Positions 59,701 to 64,000 of a stretch of DNA of 64,000 nt are shown one piece after another. The stretch's first letter is position 1. The number at the start of each line of letters is the position of its first letter. The DNA comes from a bacterium UBP14_UBA6098 (GTDB lineage Bacteria; UBP14; UBA6098), in the NCBI GenBank assembly GCA_002428525.1, contig DIWU01000003.1:32495-96494 (forward strand), read 5' to 3'. The notes under the pieces were generated by a model that was not told where the DNA came from, ran no database searches, and worked only from the letters and a program-made list of their open reading frames with translations. Both the position numbers and the translations under genes were made by a program.

Positions 59701-62337
59701 GAAAGAGAGGGTGTAAGAGCCGTAGTTCGAGCCGTAACCGGTGACCTTCAAGTAGTAATATCCGGTGTATGTCGCCTGATAGATTATGTTAGATTGGGCG
59801 ACTCCGCAGGCGTCGTCGTTCGATGTGACCTGCGAGCAACTGCTGTTATAAAGATACATGTATGTATCGAACGTTGCCGTTCCCCCCTCGCTCGCGCAGG
59901 TGCTGAATTGGTAGCATTGATTTAGGGTGAGATACATGCGATAAATCTTACAGCCATAAGCCGCCGGTGTGCTCGAAGAGTGTGTTTGAAATGTTGTCGA
60001 AGGGGTGTAAGCCCAATCGTAGCTCGGGCAGTTGTAACATACAACATTGTAGTTTATCTGCGTGTAGTTAATCGAAGCGACTCGTCCTATCGCTGGCGGG
60101 TTACTCGAATCGGATTGTCCGCCCTTCTGATAATTATAGCTATAATTACTGTAATAATATGTGTGGTATGTGCTTTCGTATGAGCCGTCGTAATGCCGGT
60201 ATGACCATTGCAGGCTATACGAGTTGCCGTTATGTTGATAATATGTGCTGAACCCTACACCTTTCCAGCCTGTGCCGGTGGCGATAGATAAATTACCAAG
60301 CCCCCAAACGCTTGTGCCTTGCGTCTCCCAATTATCATTACTGAAATACTCGAAGCTTTGGTTATTTAACCATATCTGGCTGTTGTTGAGATAATCGTAG
60401 TCGGCAGAAGAGTAAGCGTAATAATACATCGAGGTAATCTCCGCGCGGAAATTAAGCCCCAACGAGCGGGGATACATCATCTGATCCCTGTGATAATTGT
60501 AATAAATATGCCATGGCCACCAACCACTTGAAACGCCTGTTCCGCCAAAGTATATTGTCGGGTCGACTATTATTTTCCTCTGTTCCCCCGCCTTTATCTT
60601 GACACTTATATCGCACTCGAAGGCGTTCTGCGCACCGGAGGATTGGATAATATTGTATTTCCCAAGCATGAACGGCAATGAATCGCCTTCGTAGGAAACC
60701 CTCACAGGGTGGAAACTCACGATGAACTTGTCGCCGTCGGTGACCTGAATATAGTTACCGAGATCGTCGCCTATCTGCTCTACCTGCGGCTTTCCAGCAT
60801 CCTTCGCCATATCAAGCCCCTCGACGAAACGATACTCGAGATTCTCCGGACTATTCGGGCTCTTAAGGTGATACTCCGCCTTTAGTCCGACATTCGTCAC
60901 CCAAACCATATAGTCGATATCCGGATACATATCTCTATACCAGATCGTGTCCCCGCTAACCTCCGGCTCGGTGAAAACAGGTCGATGCGAGGCCAAATGA
61001 GTCCCGTCCTCCTTGAAGACATCGAGCCTCTTCTGCTTGGTGTTTATAAAAAGCGAATCGACGAAGAAATCGACGCCGCCCGTTGAGAGATCCTTGTGGA
61101 ATTTGGATTTGAAAAAGTTCTCGTTGTTGTAGTAATAATCGTCCTTGGTCTTGATTGTTGTGTTGATATCTTGCCATTGCCCGTTGCCGGGGTCGTAGAA
61201 CATATTGCAGACGAGGAACGCTGTATAAGAGCCATCCTCGCGTCTGTAATGTGTGGAATTGACATTCCTCTTAGCTTTGATTTCCTCGAGGTTCTGAAAC
61301 CCATCGAGGATTCCGCCGGGCTCGAATCTGGTCTTCCATGCGGTATAGCTCATTGTGCCGTATTCGGGGGAATTGAGAAGAGTTTGCTCATAGGCCTTTT
61401 GCGGGTCCTGACCCTTCTCGAAGAATCCATATGGGTCCCCCTGCTCTGCCATCGAGGGCTTTCTCTCCAGCCCGAAGCCGACACTCAGCAAAAACTGCTT
61501 CTTTTGCGTGTCGAGAACAGAATACCCGACATCGGGGACAACGCCCCACAGGTCGTCGCCTGATAAATACGCGGGGCTGAGGTTTTCTGGTTTTACTTCC
61601 TCGATACTCAAAGGGTCGAGTTTTGCCGTATCGCCGACATTGCCTTTCCCTCCCGGGCAGGTGGGGCAATCCGGCGGCTTAAGCTCGGGGTTGTTCTTCA
61701 GCTTCTCGATAACCTCGGGCGAGTATTCGGGCTTTCCGGGATTATCCGGGTCATAGCCCGCGCGCGCCCACTCGAGCTTGACGACATTCATATCGCCCAA
61801 TGGCAAAATCGCCTCGTCGAACTCCGAGCAATCTATCTGCGCGACGCGAAGGGTATTGAATTTCTCGTTGATCACATCCTTGAGCTTCAGCGCGGACTCG
61901 TAGTCCTTATTCTTGAGGGCTATATTAAACTCGGCAAGCCCGTTACGGATCATCTCCTTCAAACCCTGCTCGTCGAGGGGCAAGGCCGCCGGCGCGGGCG
62001 CCTGCTCGAGGGGGATTTCAATCCGAGAGGCATTCACCTCGGCCCCGATGTCCGCCGAAACCGCCACCTCCGGCGCTTGAGGCTTTACACCATCCCGAGC
62101 GCTCGGGTAATCCGCCACCTCCGGCGCGGGACTCTTTCCGGTCAAAACCTCCACCGGAGCAACCTCGCCCAAGCCCTCGCCGGCCGTCGCGTCCGGGTCA
62201 TCGACCACAACCGCGAACAGGTCTTCGCCGAAATCCAAGGCGATTGGCGACTCCGCGCTCGCGGTCGCGGCGTGAAACACCGATACCACACCGATTATTG
62301 CTACGAAACTTGCGATGAGACTAATTCTGTTCTTCAT
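56740..62337 (-). CDS. Large exported repeat protein with Cys-containing Ig-like domains
   Basis: 1865 residues from the ATG at 62337, chosen because AAGGAG lies upstream and MKNRISLIASFVAIIGVVSVFHAATASA is a signal peptide. The first ~600 residues include an acidic/Pro-rich section, a helical stretch and a beta region (RYREDGS..., WYRDMYPDIDYMVWVTNVGLKAEYHL) that recalls the N-terminal parts of RHS-like surface proteins. Around 800-930 lies a bacterial pre-peptidase-like domain (FSTCASEGGTATFDTYMYLY). Then come many PKD/Ig-like domains with the T-x-C-x-G-x-x-x-T-L-x-A-x-GG pattern, four of them almost identical. The C-terminus (GEIDV-type end, no PNPF) has beta-helix-like strands and lacks a T9SS domain, unlike other secreted proteins here. 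Probably a surface or adhesion protein; no enzyme motif. Confidence 0.82.
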   Translation of the reverse strand: MKNRISLIASFVAIIGVVSVFHAATASAESPIALDFGEDLFAVVVDDPDATAGEGLGEVAPVEVLTGKSPAPEVADYPSARDGVKPQAPEVAVSADIGAEVNASRIEIPLEQAPAPAALPLDEQGLKEMIRNGLAEFNIALKNKDYESALKLKDVINEKFNTLRVAQIDCSEFDEAILPLGDMNVVKLEWARAGYDPDNPGKPEYSPEVIEKLKNNPELKPPDCPTCPGGKGNVGDTAKLDPLSIEEVKPENLSPAYLSGDDLWGVVPDVGYSVLDTQKKQFLLSVGFGLERKPSMAEQGDPYGFFEKGQDPQKAYEQTLLNSPEYGTMSYTAWKTRFEPGGILDGFQNLEEIKAKRNVNSTHYRREDGSYTAFLVCNMFYDPGNGQWQDINTTIKTKDDYYYNNENFFKSKFHKDLSTGGVDFFVDSLFINTKQKRLDVFKEDGTHLASHRPVFTEPEVSGDTIWYRDMYPDIDYMVWVTNVGLKAEYHLKSPNSPENLEYRFVEGLDMAKDAGKPQVEQIGDDLGNYIQVTDGDKFIVSFHPVRVSYEGDSLPFMLGKYNIIQSSGAQNAFECDISVKIKAGEQRKIIVDPTIYFGGTGVSSGWWPWHIYYNYHRDQMMYPRSLGLNFRAEITSMYYYAYSSADYDYLNNSQIWLNNQSFEYFSNDNWETQGTSVWGLGNLSIATGTGWKGVGFSTYYQHNGNSYSLQWSYRHYDGSYESTYHTYYYSNYSYNYQKGGQSDSSNPPAIGRVASINYTQINYNVVCYNCPSYDWAYTPSTTFQTHSSSTPAAYGCKIYRMYLTLNQCYQFSTCASEGGTATFDTYMYLYNSSCSQVTSNDDACGVAQSNIIYQATYTGYYYLKVTGYGSNYGSYTLSFFQLPPKGPATATLNGTNGNITICNGSSVTLAATGGAGGAYYWTTGNPGTCGTYVAWTGGCDYSGTPSATVSPTTLTTYYVERRGTFCGSVQSSYSSYLTRTVTVNTPPTAPTGISGTTTICSGQSTTLTATGGSEGSGCTYQWYAGGCGSGSVLGTGSSLSVSPTSTTTYYVRRVGTSPCSGTVTGCASVTVTVNTPPTAPTGISATVNPICSGSSTTLSATGGSEGSGCTYQWYAGGCGSGSVLGTGSSLSVSPTSTTAYYVRRVGNSPCSGTVTGCASVTVTVNTPPTAPTGISGTTTICSGQSTTLTATGGSEGSGCTYQWYAGGCGSGSVLGTNSSLSVSPTSSTTYYVRRVGTSPCDGTVTGCASVTVTVNTPPTAPTGISGTTTICSGQSTTLTATGGSAGSGCTYQWYAGGCGSGSVLGTGSSLSVSPTSTTTYYVRRVGTSPCSGTVTGCASVTVTVQSPPVGGTATPGVWALCEGGNTTVAVTGYTGSILGWERNINSGGWTNIGGAGSYLITTGSMTTAGLWEYRAVIGTASPCPNVTSSVAPITVNTNPTPPTSASVTPSVVCYNVSTNYQLTSSGGGAGGTGGSLMWYEGGCGSGATIGSGSPLNITRSLTGNTTYYCRWESSCGNTTCMSTTVTVRPNFTAGSITGGGGTICSGGDPGAMTANPSGGSGTYAYRWSSKAAGGACDGTGWTLISGATSQSYDPPAGLLTGTMYRCEVDATGSPDCGGWTWSSNCVTVNVYNEGTIGTWTGYANTNWDNAQNWARCTGPTEATNVVIPNVTNDPVVNVTTAKCADLTIQSGGVLNGGAGGVLSVYGNWTNNGTFTHNTGTVIFRGGNSNISTGGTGSTKAFNNVECNATGTKLLSTHNIDINGSFTLTAGSWDVGNYDMYVAVDWTRIGTFLPRSKTVFFDGSGESKIIGETAFTNVTIDKTGSGIVRLQNNISISGELNTSAIGATGGTSGGIEPGSYEIDVEP
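58301..59384 (-). repeat. Four tandem ~270-bp near-identical coding repeats
   Basis: Repeat boundaries, taken from the GTGTTCACCG segment, fall at 58571, 58841, 59114 and 59384, with periods of 270, 273 and 270 bp; a fourth unit precedes 58571 with diverged junction bases. Each encodes a 90-91-residue Ig-like domain containing CTYQWYAGGCGSGSVLG and YYVRRVG. One copy differs in its N-terminal part (NPICSGSSTTLSA). The near identity suggests recent duplication or gene conversion. Confidence 0.95.
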
Positions 62338-62360
62338 ATCGACTCCTTTAAGTCGTTCCC

Positions 62361-63608
62361 CTAAAGCGCCTCCACCCAAACCGGCCCCGCGGGCGCGCTT
62401 TCAACCCCCGAGCGAACACCCGTCACCCACACATAACGGGTCATCCCCGCCGCGAGCGAATCGAGCGTAATCGAATAAACAAATAAATCGTGAAACATCG
62501 GCGAGGCGGGCATCCCCGGCGCCGGGCTTCCGTTCGGGACCTCGGCGACATAGAGATTGCAACCGTCATAGTAAGTCCCGCTGGGATTGGCCCAGCTCAC
62601 CTTCGTCTTGTTGTCCTCGACCAGCGTCATAACAAGCAAAACCGGCGGCGCGGGCGCCTCGAGCACGACCTCCGCCGTGGCCTCCGCCGAATAATCCCCG
62701 AACGCCTCGCCCACTCGCGCGCGAACCATGTAATGATGCTTGCCGGCATCCGGAAGCTCGTGCAGAAACTCGGTGTCCGCGCCCTCATAAATCCTGAGGA
62801 ACAGCGGCGGGAACTGGGTATGCACAAGATAATACCCGTCCGCGCCCGCGACCGCATCCCAGCTGATCCGCACATTGTCGCCCTCGACGACGGCCTGAAG
62901 ATTAGACGGCACGCCTATCTCCGGCGACGGCTCCCCTCCCCCGCCCGGCGTCCAAACCTCGCTCGCCGGCACAAATCCCAAAAGCCTAAGCCGCGAATCG
63001 TCGTCCCCCCAGGTGAGGCAGGCAAGCGTGTAAATGTGCAACATAAGCTTACTGTGCCGCACGAAGGTCGCACGCTTGGTCTCGGTGGCACGGATCGCCT
63101 CATCCTTCTCGTCGAGGCGCGAACGATAATAGCTGTCCAGCGTGGCGAAATGCGTGGTCAAATTCCCGATGATCGTAGCGTTCACAACGCGCGGATCGCC
63201 TGCGGCGCTAAGCACCGCGTGCTCATCGATCCAGGTCTTGATCGAGTTATGAAGCCCCTTGTAATCCGTCGGCGCATCGACATCGAACCCATACGCGACA
63301 ATGATCTTGTCGGGATATTCGATCTCGTGGATAACCCCGAGGAGATACGCCTTCGCCCTAACGTAATATTCGTATGCCGCGGCGATAGCCTTGTTAAGCT
63401 CCTCGGTGGCCTCCTGCGCCTCGCCCGCTTCACGCGTTGCCGCAGAGAGGTCTGCGTCCCACTCGGTCTGGGCGGCCTCGGCCTCGGTTACCTTCGCCGC
63501 CGGCAAACCCAGCTCGACCGCGACCGCACCGATATTCGCCGAAAGCGCGACCAAACGCTCCGTCCGCTCGCCCTCGGAGTCCTTCGTGAAATTGTTATTC
63601 TTCAACAT
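62361..63608 (-). CDS. Fibronectin type III-domain protein with helical N-terminal half
   Basis: 415 residues from the ATG at 63608, which has GGAGGGG just upstream; the longer frame runs through a repeat region. There is no clear signal peptide. Residues about 15-105 are helical and Ala/Glu-rich (KVTEAEAAQTEWDADLSAATREAGEAQEATEEL), 105-230 also mainly helical, then a GGGGEPSPE linker and two FN3-like domains (VPSNLQAVVEGDNVRISWDAV and PAPPVLLVMTLVEDNKTKVSW). I do not recognise the N-terminal half. It ends 23 nt before the 1865-residue repeat protein, so they are probably co-transcribed and may act together. Function unknown. Confidence 0.8.
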   Translation of the reverse strand: MLKNNNFTKDSEGERTERLVALSANIGAVAVELGLPAAKVTEAEAAQTEWDADLSAATREAGEAQEATEELNKAIAAAYEYYVRAKAYLLGVIHEIEYPDKIIVAYGFDVDAPTDYKGLHNSIKTWIDEHAVLSAAGDPRVVNATIIGNLTTHFATLDSYYRSRLDEKDEAIRATETKRATFVRHSKLMLHIYTLACLTWGDDDSRLRLLGFVPASEVWTPGGGGEPSPEIGVPSNLQAVVEGDNVRISWDAVAGADGYYLVHTQFPPLFLRIYEGADTEFLHELPDAGKHHYMVRARVGEAFGDYSAEATAEVVLEAPAPPVLLVMTLVEDNKTKVSWANPSGTYYDGCNLYVAEVPNGSPAPGMPASPMFHDLFVYSITLDSLAAGMTRYVWVTGVRSGVESAPAGPVWVEAL

Positions 63609-64000
63609 TGAACCCCTCCAATTCGTTTTCGCAGTCTGAATAGGCAAATCCGCAGTCGGAAATCGTATTGCCGACAGCGAAATGATTTTGGAGTGCGGAT
63701 ATACTATACAAGAGTGCGGAGTTATGACAAAAAAGTGCGGCGATGGCATTTTCGACCAAGACCATACTTGACAAGAGTGCGGCGATATGAGAAAAGAGTG
63801 CGGAAATACGATTCACGACCGCGACTTCACGATTCGTGACCGCGGATTTGCGACCGCCGACCATGGCGACGGCAACTCCGACCGCGGAAACACAACCGCC
63901 GATGGCGATATTCGGGGAATAATCCGCGAATTTCCCGTATTCGTAGGGGAGGCCCTTGTGGCCTCCCGCGACGACGGCATCGCATTCGGTGAACGCGCGG
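63595..64000 (-). CDS. Open frame of 7-residue repeats, 5' beyond the window; coding status doubtful
   Basis: The minus frame is open from the right edge to a stop at 63595 (about 134 codons). Translated, it shows successive heptads such as KSAVTNR, EVAVVNR, ISALFSH, IAALLSS, IAALFCH and ISALQNH. An internal ATG (63864) is present but has no good ribosome site. The frame runs over the start of the FN3 gene. It could be the end of a coiled or repetitive protein, or a non-coding 21-bp repeat that happens to stay open because 21 is a multiple of three. Confidence 0.3.
   Translation of the reverse strand, partial: RAFTECDAVVAGGHKGLPYEYGKFADYSPNIAIGGCVSAVGVAVAMVGGRKSAVTNREVAVVNRISALFSHIAALLSSMVLVENAIAALFCHNSALLYSISALQNHFAVGNTISDCGFAYSDCENELEGFNVEE
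63692..63803. repeat. 21-bp-periodic array with AGTGCGG core
   Basis: AGTGCGG starts at 63692, 63713, 63734, 63776 and 63797: steps of 21, 21, 42 and 21. GACCGCG-like cores continue the same step at 63817, 63838, 63859 (degenerate) and 63880. The intervening 14 bases differ from unit to unit. Confidence 0.75.
63947..63967. other. Perfect GC-rich hairpin
   Basis: GGGAGGCC (63947-63954), loop CTTGT, GGCCTCCC (63960-63967). An 8-bp perfect stem with no T-run, in the region upstream of the FN3 gene. It resembles the dispersed palindromic elements common in intergenic DNA of many genomes; only one copy was noticed here. Confidence 0.5.

Noticed and set aside
62490..63611. A 373-codon plus-strand frame opposite the FN3 protein
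   Set aside because: Arg-rich shadow with no motif; the minus strand has a ribosome site, FN3 domains and fits the operon.
63692..63803. CRISPR interpretation of the 21-bp array
   Set aside because: The constant part is only 7 bp and the variable part 14 bp, with no cas gene; dimensions do not fit.

Overview
The window reads like a chromosomal segment of an uncultured Gram-negative bacterium of the FCB (Fibrobacterota-Chlorobiota-Bacteroidota) type; candidate phyla near Cloacimonadota, WOR-3 or Zixibacteria would fit, but I cannot place it further. The reasons are five predicted secreted proteins that end in the PNPF...W-x-G...SGxY type C-terminal domain used by type IX secretion (T9SS), a PorZ-like propeller, an apolipoprotein N-acyltransferase and a predicted outer-membrane barrel. 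The standard genetic code applies. No tRNA, rRNA, insertion sequence, prophage or CRISPR array was found.

Layout. 1-2633 (+): the 3' part of a secreted metalloprotease and an M42 aminopeptidase, separated by two tandem AT-rich dyads. 2623-22475 (-): an apparent operon led by a 15.2-kb gene for a 5065-residue lipoprotein made of about 48 invasin-type Ig modules, followed by a small predicted outer-membrane barrel, a long TPR protein, a lipoprotein cyclophilin and an exported SagB-like nitroreductase. 22725-29110 (-): five genes each overlapping the next by exactly 4 nt (HD hydrolase, purM, lnt, PorZ-like propeller, FemAB-like transferase), behind a TTGACA-N17-TATTTT promoter. 29343-38310 (+): an ALDH7-type dehydrogenase with a GC-rich terminator, a hicBA toxin-antitoxin pair, DivIVA-domain protein, purine nucleoside phosphorylase, Hsp20, Lon, a secreted M14 carboxypeptidase and an ArsR regulator. 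38399-47743 (+): PgpH-type c-di-AMP phosphodiesterase, CBS/CorC membrane protein, a gingipain-like (C25) secreted protein, enolase and an FtsB-like protein, ending in a bidirectional terminator. 47793-53406 (-): glutamine synthetase, a TrmB-family regulator, a two-receiver response regulator and a PAS/GAF histidine kinase. 53574-64000 (-): a T9SS-type secreted protein, a 1865-residue repeat protein with four almost identical 270-bp repeats, a fibronectin-III protein, and at the right edge an open frame built of 7-residue repeats.

How it fits together. Much of the left and right thirds builds or decorates the cell surface: Lnt completes lipoprotein acylation, the giant lipoprotein and cyclophilin are predicted Lnt substrates, and the PorZ-like protein suggests T9SS cargo anchoring. 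The proteases and long adhesin-like chains suggest contact with particles or cells and protein scavenging. The centre is housekeeping (purine metabolism, proteostasis, division, glycolysis, nitrogen assimilation).

The most interesting signals are the strictly alternating two-type module chain of the giant lipoprotein next to a separate barrel gene, an 18-19-bp motif shared by the upstream regions of glnA and the TrmB-family gene, the loss of the expected catalytic His in the C25 homologue, the fully coupled lnt/PorZ-like operon, and the 21-bp-periodic array at the right edge.
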